DNA of 64,000 nt from Amycolatopsis mediterranei (GTDB lineage: Bacteria; Actinomycetota; Actinomycetes; Mycobacteriales; Pseudonocardiaceae), in the NCBI RefSeq assembly GCF_026017845.1, contig NZ_CP100416.1:4991176-5055175 (forward strand). The letters are read 5' to 3'. This document shows, piece by piece, positions 26,797-35,563 of the stretch. The position numbers were made by a program, and so were the translations under genes. Every line of letters begins with the position of its first letter. Within the stretch, counting starts at the first letter, position 1. The notes under the pieces were generated by a model. That model had not been told where the DNA came from. It saw nothing but the letters and a program-made list of their open reading frames with translations, and made no database searches.

Positions 26797-27818
26797 AGGC
26801 CGTGCGGCTGCAGAAGTACCACCAGCACCCGGTGATCGAAGACGTCCTCCAGCCGCGCGCCACCGGGCCGTTCGACGTCGTGGTCAAGATCGGCGGTGCC
26901 GGCGTCTGCCGCACCGACCTGCACATCATCGAGGAGCAGTGGGCCGAGAAGTCCGGCGTCGAACTGCCGTACACGATCGGGCACGAGAACGCGGGCTGGG
27001 TGCACGAGGTCGGCCCGGCGGTGACGAACGTCGAGGTCGGGGACACGGTCATCCTGCACCCGACGCCGACGTGCGGCCTGTGCCACGCCTGCCGCACGGG
27101 CGACGACATGCACTGCCCGAACGGGAGCTTCCCGGGCATCAGCAGCGACGGCGGGATGGCCGAATACCTGCTGACGTCGGCGCGGGCGTGCATCAAGCTC
27201 GACCCGTCGACCGAGCCTTCCGACGTGGCGGCGTTGGCTGACGCAGGGATCACCGCTTACCACGCGGTGCGCAAGGCCGTCCCGCACCTGTACCCGGGCA
27301 CCGCCTGCGTCGTCAACGGCGCCGGCGGCCTCGGGCACATCGGCATCCAGTCGCTTCGCGCGTTGACCGCCGCCCGCGTGATCGTGGTGGACCGCAACGC
27401 CGACGCCCTCGAACTGGCGTCGACCTTGGGCGCGGATTTCACGGTGTTGGCCGACGGCAAGCAGGTCGAAGCCGTCCTCGACCTGACCGACGGCAACGGC
27501 GCCGAGGTCGTGCTCGACTTCGTCGCCGAGCAGGGCGCCCAGCAGGACGCCTTCGCGATGACCCGGCGTGCCGGGTCGCACTTCGTCATCGGCTACGGCT
27601 CGAACATCGAGATCCCGACGATCGACATCATCTCCACCGAGCGCAACATCATCGGCAACCTCGTGGGCACCTACAACGACCTGGCCGAGCTGATGGTGCT
27701 CGCCCAAGCCGGGAAGGTCACGCTCCACACGAAGAAGTACCCGCTGGACGCCGCGCTCGACGCGCTGGCCGACCTCGACGCCGGGCGCGTGCGCGGCCGG
27801 GCCATCCTCACCCCCTAG
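26793..27818 (+). CDS. Zinc-dependent NAD(P) alcohol dehydrogenase
   Basis: A 341-aa medium-chain dehydrogenase. Catalytic zinc residues lie in GVCRTDLH and GHENAG; the structural zinc lobe is CGLCHACRTGDDMHC; the Rossmann motif is GAGGLGHIG. It probably oxidises the alcohol made by the monooxygenase, for example a secondary alcohol from propane, to a ketone or aldehyde. GAGGAGGGC precedes the ATG, which overlaps the upstream stop by 4 bp. Confidence 0.93.
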   Translation: MKAVRLQKYHQHPVIEDVLQPRATGPFDVVVKIGGAGVCRTDLHIIEEQWAEKSGVELPYTIGHENAGWVHEVGPAVTNVEVGDTVILHPTPTCGLCHACRTGDDMHCPNGSFPGISSDGGMAEYLLTSARACIKLDPSTEPSDVAALADAGITAYHAVRKAVPHLYPGTACVVNGAGGLGHIGIQSLRALTAARVIVVDRNADALELASTLGADFTVLADGKQVEAVLDLTDGNGAEVVLDFVAEQGAQQDAFAMTRRAGSHFVIGYGSNIEIPTIDIISTERNIIGNLVGTYNDLAELMVLAQAGKVTLHTKKYPLDAALDALADLDAGRVRGRAILTP

Positions 27819-27829
27819 GAGCACCGCAC

Positions 27830-29521
27830 ATGGCGAAGGAACTGCGGTTCGGCGCGGAGGCCCGCGACCTGCTGCTGGCGGGCGTCGACAAGCTGGCCGA
27901 AGCGGTCAAGTCCACGTTGGGGCCCAAGGGCCGCAACGTGATCATCGAGAAGATCACCGGCTCGCCGGTGGTCACCAACGACGGCGTCACCATCGCGCGC
28001 GAGATCCACCTGAAGAACCAGTTCGAGAACATGGGCGCGCAGCTGGTCAAGGAAGCGGCGATCAAGACCAACGACGTCGTCGGCGACGGCACCACCACGG
28101 CCACCGTGCTCGCCCAGGCGATCGTCCGCGAAGGCATGCGAGCGATCTCCGCCGGCGGCAACCCGGTGCTCGTCAAGCGCGGCATCGACCACGCCGTCGG
28201 CCTGCTGGTCGCGCATCTGGAGAAGCGGGCGCACCCGGTGGTGTCCGAACAGGACTACGCGCGGGTGGCGGCGATCTCGGCCAACGACGACGACACGGTC
28301 GGCGCGGTCATCGCCAAGGCCCTGCACACCGTCGGCGACGGCGGGGTGGTGACGGTCGAGGAGTCGCCGACGATCGGCATGAGCGTCGACTTCGTCGAGG
28401 GCTTCGAGTTCGACAACGGCTACCTCTCGCCGTACCTGGTCACCGACCCGGGCCGGCTGGAGGCGGTGCTCGACGACCCGTACATCCTCATGTGCGCGGA
28501 GAAGATCACCAAGGTGCAGCAGCTGATGCCGTTGCTGGACAAGGTGATGCGCGCGCCCCGGCCGCTGGTGGTGATCGGCGAGACGGTCGAGGGCACGGCG
28601 CTGTCCATGCTGGTGCACAACCACCTGAACGGCACCTTCCAGTCGGTGGCCGTGCGCGCGCCCGGGTTCGGCGACCGGCGGCTGCACAAGCTGGAGGACC
28701 TCGCGGCCATCGTCGGTGGCGCGGTGCTCTCGCGGCAGTCCGGCTTCACGATGGAGACGATGACGCTGGAGCACCTCGGCCGGGCCAAGCAGGTCCGGGT
28801 CACCGAGAACCGCACGACGATCGTCGGCGGCGCGGGTTCTTCTTCCGCGGTCGATTTCCGGGTCGGCCAGCTGCGGGCCGAGCTGGAACGCGCACAGTTC
28901 GGCGTCGACGAGGACGTCCTGACCGAGCGGATCGGCGCCTTGACCGGCAAGGTCGCGGTGGTGCGGGTCGGCGCGGCCACCCCGGCCGAGCTGAAGGAGC
29001 TGCAGCACCGGGTCGAGGACGCCCTGTCGGCGACCCGGGCGGCGATGGCCGAGGGCATCGTGGCCGGCGGGGGAGCGGCACTGCTCCACGCCGAGAAGGC
29101 CCTGGAAGGACTCGGCCTGGAAGGCGACCAGGCGATCGGCGTCGAGATCGTGCGGCGGGCGCTGGCCGAACCGGCGTTCCTGATCGCGCACAACGCGGGC
29201 CACCCGGCCCACGAGATCGTCGCGCGCACCCGCGAGCTGGGTGACGACGAGGGCTTCGACGCCCTGTACGACCGCTACGGCGACATGATCGACCTCGGTG
29301 TCGTCGATCCGTTGCGGGTGTGCCGGTCCGCCGTGCAGAACGGGGCGTCGGTGGCCGGCCTGCTGCTCACGACGAACTCGCTGATCGCCGAGGAGCAGAC
29401 CCCGTGGGGCGGCAGCGCGGCCCTGATGACCGAGTTCGGCCCGCTGGACGAAGGCCTGCACCAGCCGTCGCCGGACGCGAGCACGCCGCAGTCACTCGGG
29501 ATGGGCCCCTCCGTGGGCTGA
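27830..29521 (+). CDS. mimG: Dedicated GroEL-like chaperonin of the monooxygenase operon
   Basis: A 563-aa chaperonin with the ATP site VGDGTTTATVLAQ, apical VEGFEFDNGYLSPY and late GGGAALLHAE. It lacks the GGM-rich tail of housekeeping GroEL and ends LGMGPSVG, so it is a divergent, operon-specific paralogue. In Mycobacterium a chaperonin-like protein (MimG) in the same position is needed to obtain soluble MimA. It is the last gene of the operon, 11 bp after the dehydrogenase, and is followed by a terminator. No groES is present. Confidence 0.9.
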   Translation: MAKELRFGAEARDLLLAGVDKLAEAVKSTLGPKGRNVIIEKITGSPVVTNDGVTIAREIHLKNQFENMGAQLVKEAAIKTNDVVGDGTTTATVLAQAIVREGMRAISAGGNPVLVKRGIDHAVGLLVAHLEKRAHPVVSEQDYARVAAISANDDDTVGAVIAKALHTVGDGGVVTVEESPTIGMSVDFVEGFEFDNGYLSPYLVTDPGRLEAVLDDPYILMCAEKITKVQQLMPLLDKVMRAPRPLVVIGETVEGTALSMLVHNHLNGTFQSVAVRAPGFGDRRLHKLEDLAAIVGGAVLSRQSGFTMETMTLEHLGRAKQVRVTENRTTIVGGAGSSSAVDFRVGQLRAELERAQFGVDEDVLTERIGALTGKVAVVRVGAATPAELKELQHRVEDALSATRAAMAEGIVAGGGAALLHAEKALEGLGLEGDQAIGVEIVRRALAEPAFLIAHNAGHPAHEIVARTRELGDDEGFDALYDRYGDMIDLGVVDPLRVCRSAVQNGASVAGLLLTTNSLIAEEQTPWGGSAALMTEFGPLDEGLHQPSPDASTPQSLGMGPSVG

Positions 29522-29550
29522 GCTTCGTCCGCTCTCGCCCGCGGAGAACG

Positions 29551-29593
29551 AAGGCCCCCTCGCCGATGTCCTGAGCCTCGGTGAGGGGGCCTT
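29551..29593. terminator. Terminator hairpin after the monooxygenase operon
   Basis: The left arm 29551-29566 (AAGGCCCCCTCGCCGA) pairs with 29578-29593 over 16 bp with one G-T wobble and an 11-nt loop. It sits between convergent genes ending at 29521 (+) and 29608 (-), so it can serve both directions. A/T-rich AAGG...CCTT ends flank the GC stem. Confidence 0.8.
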
Positions 29594-29607
29594 CCCGCGC
29601 TGCCGCG

Positions 29608-31083
29608 TCAATTCGTCCCGAGCGGGAGCTCCCGGCGGGCGGCGTGGACGACGTAGGGGTCGAGGTGCCAGTCGGAGCCGACCCGGACGGCGGCCGACCG
29701 GTCGCGCAGCAGTTTCATCGTGGCACCCACGTCGAAGGGTGCGTGGTGGCTCATCCCGGTCAAGTTCGCGGCCGAGAAGGTGGTCGTGCCGATCCGGTCG
29801 GCAAGCGACACGATGATCAGCTCGTCGGGCGTCATCCGATCGAGCACCCCGCGGGCGGGCGCGAAGATCGCCGCGGTGAGGGACCCCGTCATCGCCAGAT
29901 CGTCCGCGAACGTGCGGTACGAGGCGAGGCCGTGCCGATCACGCAGGTGCCGCCCGACGGTGACCAGTGAAGCGGCGTGGTGACCCAGGCGGGCCGCCAG
30001 CTCGTCCCGTGAGAGCCGGTCGGCGCCGTCGTCCGGCTCGCGGTAGCTGTCCAGCAGCGCGGCCGCGTCGTCCGGCGGCAGCGGACCGACGTGCACGACC
30101 GGGAGTTCGTCGCGGAAGACGTCTTCCTCGCTGATCAGGACCACCCGGGACTCGGGACCGGGTGCCGGGAGCGCCGCGAGCAGGTCGGGGCCGATCCCGG
30201 CCGGAACGTCGTCGACCACCCACAGGCAACGCGCCGGCTCGGTGGCGGATCTGCGGGACCGTGCGCGGTCGCCGCGTCCCCTTGCCCGCGGACGTGTCGC
30301 CGGGTCGGGCGTCGCGGTCTCGAACCGGCGACGCAGGTCTCCGGGATCCGCGGTGGCACCCTCGAGGCTCAGCCAGCGCACCCCGCCCGGGTAGGCGGCG
30401 GCGAACCGCCACGCGTACGTCGTCACCAAGGCCGTCTTACCGGCTCCCGGCAGGCCGGACACCGCGGCGAAGGTGCCGCAGGCGGCCTCGTCGATCAACG
30501 GGAAGTCGGCCGAGTGCAATGCCGTGTGCAGATCCCAGAGCTCCCGGTAGCGCCCCAGGAACCGCCGGACCACGCCGATCCGGTGGGCCGGCCACGGTGG
30601 TGGCGAAACCGGGAGGACCGAGCCGATCGAGGTGTTGACCGCCGCGGCCCGCTTGGCTATCGCCTGCACCAGGTCGTTGTCGTCCCTGATCGCGAACTTG
30701 GCGTCGGCCAGCTGGACCGGGCGCAGGTGCCCGGTGTCCGGTGCCGGGTTGAGCACCATGATCCGCCCGCAGGGATCGCCTTCCTCCTCACCGGCCAGAA
30801 AGGCGAGCATCAGCTCGTGCTGGCAGGCGGCACGGTCGGCGTAGTCCGCCGAGTAGTAGGCGAGCAGCGTCTTCGACTCGCTCAAGGCTTCCCGGATACT
30901 GTCCGTGATGCCGGCGAAGAGCTCGATCTTCTCGTCGAAGAAGACACGCACCCCGAACGCGCGGAGGTTGTCTTCCAGCCGGCGACCGACCGAGCGGTCC
31001 TCGCCGGAAAAAGACAAGAAGACATCGTATTTGGGTTCAGGCAAGTCGGTCGGTCCTCCCGGGCTGAGGACTCGCTCACTCAT
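29608..31083 (-). CDS. TIR domain-NTPase (STAND-like) protein
   Basis: A 491-aa protein. Residues 19-135 form a TIR domain (YDVFLSFSGED, then SADYADRAACQHEL), with E90 in the position of the catalytic glutamate of NAD-consuming TIRs. An NB-ARC-like NTPase follows: GRYRELWDL pre-motif, Walker A GLPGAGKT at 210-217, Walker B VVDD at 289-292. No TPR, WD or LRR sensor is present, so it is short for a STAND protein. Between the Walker motifs is an Arg-rich low-complexity insert (about 264-278). It is divergent from the XRE-NTPase-glycosyltransferase gene by 183 bp. Role as an antiphage or abortive effector is inferred from the family. Confidence 0.85.
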   Translation of the reverse strand: MSERVLSPGGPTDLPEPKYDVFLSFSGEDRSVGRRLEDNLRAFGVRVFFDEKIELFAGITDSIREALSESKTLLAYYSADYADRAACQHELMLAFLAGEEEGDPCGRIMVLNPAPDTGHLRPVQLADAKFAIRDDNDLVQAIAKRAAAVNTSIGSVLPVSPPPWPAHRIGVVRRFLGRYRELWDLHTALHSADFPLIDEAACGTFAAVSGLPGAGKTALVTTYAWRFAAAYPGGVRWLSLEGATADPGDLRRRFETATPDPATRPRARGRGDRARSRRSATEPARCLWVVDDVPAGIGPDLLAALPAPGPESRVVLISEEDVFRDELPVVHVGPLPPDDAAALLDSYREPDDGADRLSRDELAARLGHHAASLVTVGRHLRDRHGLASYRTFADDLAMTGSLTAAIFAPARGVLDRMTPDELIIVSLADRIGTTTFSAANLTGMSHHAPFDVGATMKLLRDRSAAVRVGSDWHLDPYVVHAARRELPLGTN

Positions 31084-31266
31084 CGTCAGAGGGAACGTCC
31101 GTCAGTCTTCGCCCATTTGTACCAGCGATCACCCTGTGTCGCGGCGTTCCATCGTTCCCTTCGCAGTTTGTAACGCCGATGGGTCGTAGCCGCGATCCCC
31201 CGCGCAGTGGCCATGGCCGAAGATGGAGGTTGCAGAGTGCAGGTACCGGCGGCCGGAGGAGGCGAA
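31084..31266. promoter_or_regulatory. Divergent promoter region between the TIR and glycosyltransferase genes
   Basis: This 183-bp region must hold both promoters. I see no consensus -35/-10 pair. A TTTGTA element occurs twice in the same orientation at 31116-31121 and 31167-31172, 51 bp apart, and could be a binding site for the XRE domain of the neighbour. A strong GGAGGAGG ribosome site is at 31254-31262. Confidence 0.3.
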
Positions 31267-34200
31267 ATGGGCGAAGAGTGGGAGCCCTTCGGCAGCAAGA
31301 TCCGCGAGCTCCGCCTGCGGGCCGGTCTGTCCACCAAGGCACTCGGCGACCTGATCCACTACAGCAAGGCGCAGGTCAGCCGGGTCGAGCAGGGCCAATC
31401 ACCCCCGACGACGACGTTCGCCGCCGCCTGTGACCGGGTCTTCGGGACCGGGGACGAACTGGCCAAGGTGGCGGCCCGGCGCGCGGTCGGGGACCGGCGG
31501 ATGACCGCCGAGCCGAAGTTCGACCTGCCCGCCGGTCCGAGCCGCCTGATCGGGCGGGATGCCGAGGTCGAAGCCCTCACCGACCACCTCAAGGAGGTGG
31601 GCGGACGGCAAGCGGCCCAGGTGTGCGTCCTGCACGGGCTGCCGGGCGTCGGCAAGACCTCGATCGCCCTGTGGGTCGCGGACGCCCTCCGCGACGACTA
31701 CCCCGACGGCCGCCTCTACCTCGACATGCAGGGCTACCACCCGGACAGCAAGCCCGTCTCCGAAGAAGAGGCGCTCGACCGGATCCTCCGCCGCCTCGGC
31801 GTGCCCGGCGAGCTGGTACCGCGGAACACCGACGACCGCGCGGCCCTGCTCCGGCAGAAGCTGGTGAACCGGCGGGTCCTGTTGATCCTCGACAGCGTCA
31901 AGGGTGCACGAGAGCTCGCGCGCCTGCTGCCACCGAACGGCCGCTCCGCGGTCATCGTCACCAGCAGACAGCCGTTGACCGCACTGGGGCCGTCGTTCCA
32001 CCAGCAGGTCCGGACATTGGCTCCCGCTGCCGCGGCGGAGCTCTTCCGGTCGGTGGCGCAGCTGCCGCAGGGCTCGGACGAGCGGGGCGATCGGGCGGTC
32101 ATCACCGAAATCACCCGGATGTGTTATCAATTGCCGCTCGCGATCTGCATCGTCGCGTCGCGGTTCCGCGACAACCCCGTCCGGCGGCTGGAAGACGTCG
32201 CCGCCCGGCTGGCCGACGAGGCCGCGCGTCCACGCGAATTCGACGACGGGGAGCGCAGCATCACCGCCGTTTTCGCGGCTTCCTGCGCGACGCTGTCCGA
32301 CGGCCAGCAGGCCATGCTCGCCATGACGGCCCTGCACCCCGGGCCGCGGATCGACGCCTACGCGGCCGGCGCACTGGCCGGAATCGCCCCGGCCGCGGCT
32401 GAAGAGCTGCTCGACGGGCTGATCCGATCCGGGATGCTCGAATGGCATTCCCACAACGCCTACCGCCTGCACGACATGCTGCGGGACCACCTGCGGCGCC
32501 CAGAGACCGGAATCCTGTCCGAGGGCGAGGCCGTCGCGGGCCGCCGCCGGCTGTTCGAATACTTCCTGCACACCGCGGCCGCGGCCAACAAACGGGCGAA
32601 CGAACACCGCTACCGGATCCCGCTGGATCCGCCGTCGGCGCCGGTGACCAGCCCGCTCTTCCCGGATCCCGAGGCGGGGAAGAAGTGGCTGGACCTGGAG
32701 GCCGACAACTTCCTGCCGCTGCTGCAGGAGATGGCCGGCCACGGTCACGACGTCGAGTGCTGGAAGTTCGCCTACAACCTTCGCGAGTACTTCTACGCCA
32801 CGAAGCAGTGGGAACTGATGATCGCGTGCTTCGAGAAGGCACACGAGTCGGCGGTCCGCACGGAGGACCACAAGGCCATGGGCGTCACGCTGAACGGCTG
32901 CGGCTTGGCGCGCGGCCAGCTCGGTGAGCGGGACGCGGCGATGGACCTCTACGAGCGGGCGCGCGCCGAGTTCGTCGCCGCCGAAGACCGGCACGGTGAG
33001 ATGAACGTCGTGGCCAACCACGCGTGGCTCGCCTTCGAAAGCGGAGACTGTCAGTCCGCTGCCGAACTGGCCGGTACGGCGTGGCGGTTCTACTGCGACG
33101 TGCACCAGCGGTTCAACGCCGCGATCGCGCTGGACCTGATCGCTCGCTGCCAGCTGCGGCTCGGGTTGCTGGCGGAAGCCGAACAGCGGTTCCGGGAAGC
33201 CCTCGACGAGTTCGTCGACCTCGGGTTCCGCGACGGCGATGTCGCCCAGCTGCTGTCCTACCTCGGCGAGACGGAACTGAAGCTCGGCAAGGTGGCCATC
33301 GCGGGCGACCGCTACCGCAAGGCCGTGGAGCGCGCCCGTTACGGCGGGGCCACCCGGGAAGAGGCCGTGGCGTTCGAGGGCCTGAGCGTGGTGGCCGCCG
33401 CGATCGGCGACGTGGTGGACGCGGCGGCCCATCGCGCGGCGGCCATCGCGCTGTACGAGGAGGCCGGGGCGACCGCCGAAGTGGAGCGCCTGCGGGCGGA
33501 AGGTCCCGTCCAGGCTCCTGCGGACCAGGCGGCGGTCCAGCCCGACGGCGGCCGCGAACGCGTCCGGACCTCCTCACGCCGCCGGCTGCGCGTGCTCGCC
33601 GTGAACACCGAATGGGAATCGCGCAACGGCGGCTTGAGCACGTTCAACCGCGAGCTGTGCCGGGCCTTGGCGGCCGAGGACGTCGAGGTGTACTGCTCGA
33701 TCCCCTTCGCCTCCGAGGAGGAACGCCGGGACGCTGCGGCGACGGGGGTCATCCTGGTGCATCCGCCGGCCGCGCTCGACCGTCCGGAGAAGGCTTTGTC
33801 CCGGCCACCATTGCTCCTCGACGGCGTGGTGCCGGACATCGTGATCGGGCACGGCCGCAAGACCGGCGAGCCGGCCTTGTGGCTGGTCGAGGACCACTAC
33901 CGCGACGCGAAGCTGTTGCACTTCTTCCACGTGATCGCCGACCGCGTCGAACTCGAAAAGGAATACGAGCCGGACGAGGACCCCGCCGAGGAAGCCGAAA
34001 AGCGCTTCCGGGCCGAGTTCGCCATCGCGAGCAAGGCCCATCTCGCGGTCGGGGTCGGACCGGTGCTCCACCACTATCTGCGCGACCGGTTGCACGGCAC
34101 GGTGAACACGGCGTCGCTGCGGCTGGACCCGGGCTTCGATGCGGTGGAGCCGCCCGCGGAGCTGCCGCCCCCGAGCGACACCGTCCGGGTACTGCTGGTG

Positions 34201-34803
34201 GGCCGGCTCACCCGGCGCGAGGCGAAGCTGAAGGGCGTGGACTTGCTCGCCCGGGCCCTGGGACACGCCTGCCGCCAACGGGGTTCGCGCGACCCGGAAG
34301 TCGAATTGGTCCTGCGCGGTGTGGAAGCGAAGGAAGGCAAGCCGCTGGCGGACGCGGTCCGGTCCTGGGCCGAATCGCCCTCGCTGCGCGTCGTTCCGCG
34401 CCCGTATTCGCCTTCGGTGTCCACCCTGGCCCAGGATCTGCGTCAGGCGAGCGTCGTGGTGATGCCGTCCCGCACCGAAGGGTTCGGGCTCGTCGGACTG
34501 GAGGCGATCACGGCCGGCGTCCCGGCCATCGTGAGCAACCGCAGCGGGCTCGGAGCACTGCTCGAGGAGGAGCGCGGTGAACTTTCGGTGGAGTTGACGA
34601 GCCGGGTGCTGCCGGTGGACGACGACGAACGAGTGGACACCCTGCGCTGGGGTGATGCCCTCGCGGCTGTCCTGAACAATCCGAAACCCGCGTTCGCGAC
34701 GGCCAGGGCGCTCCGGGAGGAGATGTCGGCGAAGCGCACCTGGGCCATGGCGGCCAAGAAGCTGGTCGAGTCGATGCACTCGCTGGTGCGGTTCACGCCT
34801 TGA
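31267..34803 (+). CDS. XRE HTH-NB-ARC-TPR-GT4 glycosyltransferase fusion protein
   Basis: A 1178-aa multidomain protein. Residues 8-60 are an XRE HTH (KALGDLIHYSKAQVSRVEQG). About 95-370 is an NB-ARC/AP-ATPase with Walker A GLPGVGKT at 124-131 and Walker B LLILD near 205-209. A winged-helix section follows (YRLHDMLRDHL), then TPR-like helices at about 500-735. Residues 774-1178 are a full GT4-type glycosyltransferase: N-lobe LRVLAVNTEW and NGGLSTFNREL, C-lobe VRVLLVGRL, and the nucleotide-sugar motif E1071-x7-E1079 in EGFGLVGLEA. The ATG at 31267 has GGAGGAGG upstream; an in-frame ATG at 31207 has none. HTH-NB-ARC-TPR proteins are common regulators in actinomycetes, but I know no characterised one ending in a glycosyltransferase. 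Confidence 0.9.
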   Translation: MGEEWEPFGSKIRELRLRAGLSTKALGDLIHYSKAQVSRVEQGQSPPTTTFAAACDRVFGTGDELAKVAARRAVGDRRMTAEPKFDLPAGPSRLIGRDAEVEALTDHLKEVGGRQAAQVCVLHGLPGVGKTSIALWVADALRDDYPDGRLYLDMQGYHPDSKPVSEEEALDRILRRLGVPGELVPRNTDDRAALLRQKLVNRRVLLILDSVKGARELARLLPPNGRSAVIVTSRQPLTALGPSFHQQVRTLAPAAAAELFRSVAQLPQGSDERGDRAVITEITRMCYQLPLAICIVASRFRDNPVRRLEDVAARLADEAARPREFDDGERSITAVFAASCATLSDGQQAMLAMTALHPGPRIDAYAAGALAGIAPAAAEELLDGLIRSGMLEWHSHNAYRLHDMLRDHLRRPETGILSEGEAVAGRRRLFEYFLHTAAAANKRANEHRYRIPLDPPSAPVTSPLFPDPEAGKKWLDLEADNFLPLLQEMAGHGHDVECWKFAYNLREYFYATKQWELMIACFEKAHESAVRTEDHKAMGVTLNGCGLARGQLGERDAAMDLYERARAEFVAAEDRHGEMNVVANHAWLAFESGDCQSAAELAGTAWRFYCDVHQRFNAAIALDLIARCQLRLGLLAEAEQRFREALDEFVDLGFRDGDVAQLLSYLGETELKLGKVAIAGDRYRKAVERARYGGATREEAVAFEGLSVVAAAIGDVVDAAAHRAAAIALYEEAGATAEVERLRAEGPVQAPADQAAVQPDGGRERVRTSSRRRLRVLAVNTEWESRNGGLSTFNRELCRALAAEDVEVYCSIPFASEEERRDAAATGVILVHPPAALDRPEKALSRPPLLLDGVVPDIVIGHGRKTGEPALWLVEDHYRDAKLLHFFHVIADRVELEKEYEPDEDPAEEAEKRFRAEFAIASKAHLAVGVGPVLHHYLRDRLHGTVNTASLRLDPGFDAVEPPAELPPPSDTVRVLLVGRLTRREAKLKGVDLLARALGHACRQRGSRDPEVELVLRGVEAKEGKPLADAVRSWAESPSLRVVPRPYSPSVSTLAQDLRQASVVVMPSRTEGFGLVGLEAITAGVPAIVSNRSGLGALLEEERGELSVELTSRVLPVDDDERVDTLRWGDALAAVLNNPKPAFATARALREEMSAKRTWAMAAKKLVESMHSLVRFTP

Positions 34804-35416
34804 CGGCCGATGACCGTCCCGCCTGCAGGCCGTGCCGGGCCAGTTCGTGGCCGGCCAGCTTCTCGATGACGTCCCGGTCGCGCTCCCGCCAGCCGGTGGC
34901 GAGTTCGCCGGACTTGGCCAGGCGGCCCAGCGGCTGCGTGGTCAGCGCCCGCAGGGCGAGCAGGTCGAGCCCCTCGTCGCCGAGGGCCCGCAGCCGCGCG
35001 GCCGCCGTGGCCCGGCGGGTGAAGTGCCAGCGCAGCGGCAACCACGTCACCACGAGGGTCAGCACGGGCAGGGCGATGATGATCGCCGCCATCCACCAGG
35101 CGAGGTTCTCGACGGCTTCGATCTGCCAGTGGCCCGCGTCCGTGAGCTTGGTCCCGACGTCCGAACCGCCGTGCAGGGCCTTCGCGAGCGAGTCCCCGAC
35201 AAGCGGGATCCGGCCGGCGGAGTTCGCCGCGGAGTCGAAGGTGCCGCGCAGGCCGGTGCCGGCGTCGACGAGCCCGTCGCCGGGCGCCCGCAGCTTCATC
35301 ACCTGGTCGTACACCGAGGTCGCCAGCCACACCGCGAAGACGACGAGCAGCACGGCCAGGAGATCGCTGACGAGCTGGGCGGTACGGCGGACCGGCCGTT
35401 CGGCGTAGAGCTGCAT
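34793..35416 (-). CDS. Two-TM membrane protein of unknown function
   Basis: A 207-aa protein with membrane helices at about residues 14-34 and 105-128, an extracytoplasmic loop of about 70 residues between them, and a basic, helical cytoplasmic tail. I recognise no enzymatic motif. The ATG at 35416 follows GAAAGG at 12 bp. Its stop overlaps the 3' end of the glycosyltransferase fusion by 11 bp (convergent). Upstream lies the first of three operator-like palindromes at 35496, so it may share control with the GNAT and TetR genes. Confidence 0.72.
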   Translation of the reverse strand: MQLYAERPVRRTAQLVSDLLAVLLVVFAVWLATSVYDQVMKLRAPGDGLVDAGTGLRGTFDSAANSAGRIPLVGDSLAKALHGGSDVGTKLTDAGHWQIEAVENLAWWMAAIIIALPVLTLVVTWLPLRWHFTRRATAAARLRALGDEGLDLLALRALTTQPLGRLAKSGELATGWRERDRDVIEKLAGHELARHGLQAGRSSAVKA

Positions 35417-35495
35417 CGGAGAAGGCCTTTCGCGGTGGGGGAGCGCGGCCACGGCAACGTACCCGCGGCCTCTCCGGGCGAATCGCCGCGGTGCG

Positions 35496-35513
35496 CTATG
35501 ACGGCGGTCATAG
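35496..35513. promoter_or_regulatory. Palindromic operator, copy 1
   Basis: CTATGAC-GGCG-GTCATAG, a perfect inverted repeat with 7-bp arms and a 4-bp spacer. It lies between the divergent membrane-protein (35416) and GNAT (35548) genes. The same arms and spacing recur at 35546 exactly 50 bp away, and a variant at 36020. Probable binding site of the TetR protein encoded at 36050. Confidence 0.65.
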
Positions 35514-35545
35514 TGTGTTCACCGGGCCGCTGTGCTCTCATGGGA

Positions 35546-35563
35546 CTATGACCACTGTCATAG
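35546..35563. promoter_or_regulatory. Palindromic operator, copy 2, over the GNAT start codon
   Basis: CTATGAC-CACT-GTCATAG has the same arms as copy 1 and overlaps the ATG of the GNAT gene at 35548. A repressor here would block transcription, or a leaderless transcript, directly. Confidence 0.65.

Noticed and set aside
31207..31266. Upstream in-frame ATG as start of the HTH-NB-ARC-glycosyltransferase protein
   Set aside because: No ribosome site there; the added 20 residues are not helix-turn-helix-like, whereas GGAGGAGG precedes the ATG at 31267.
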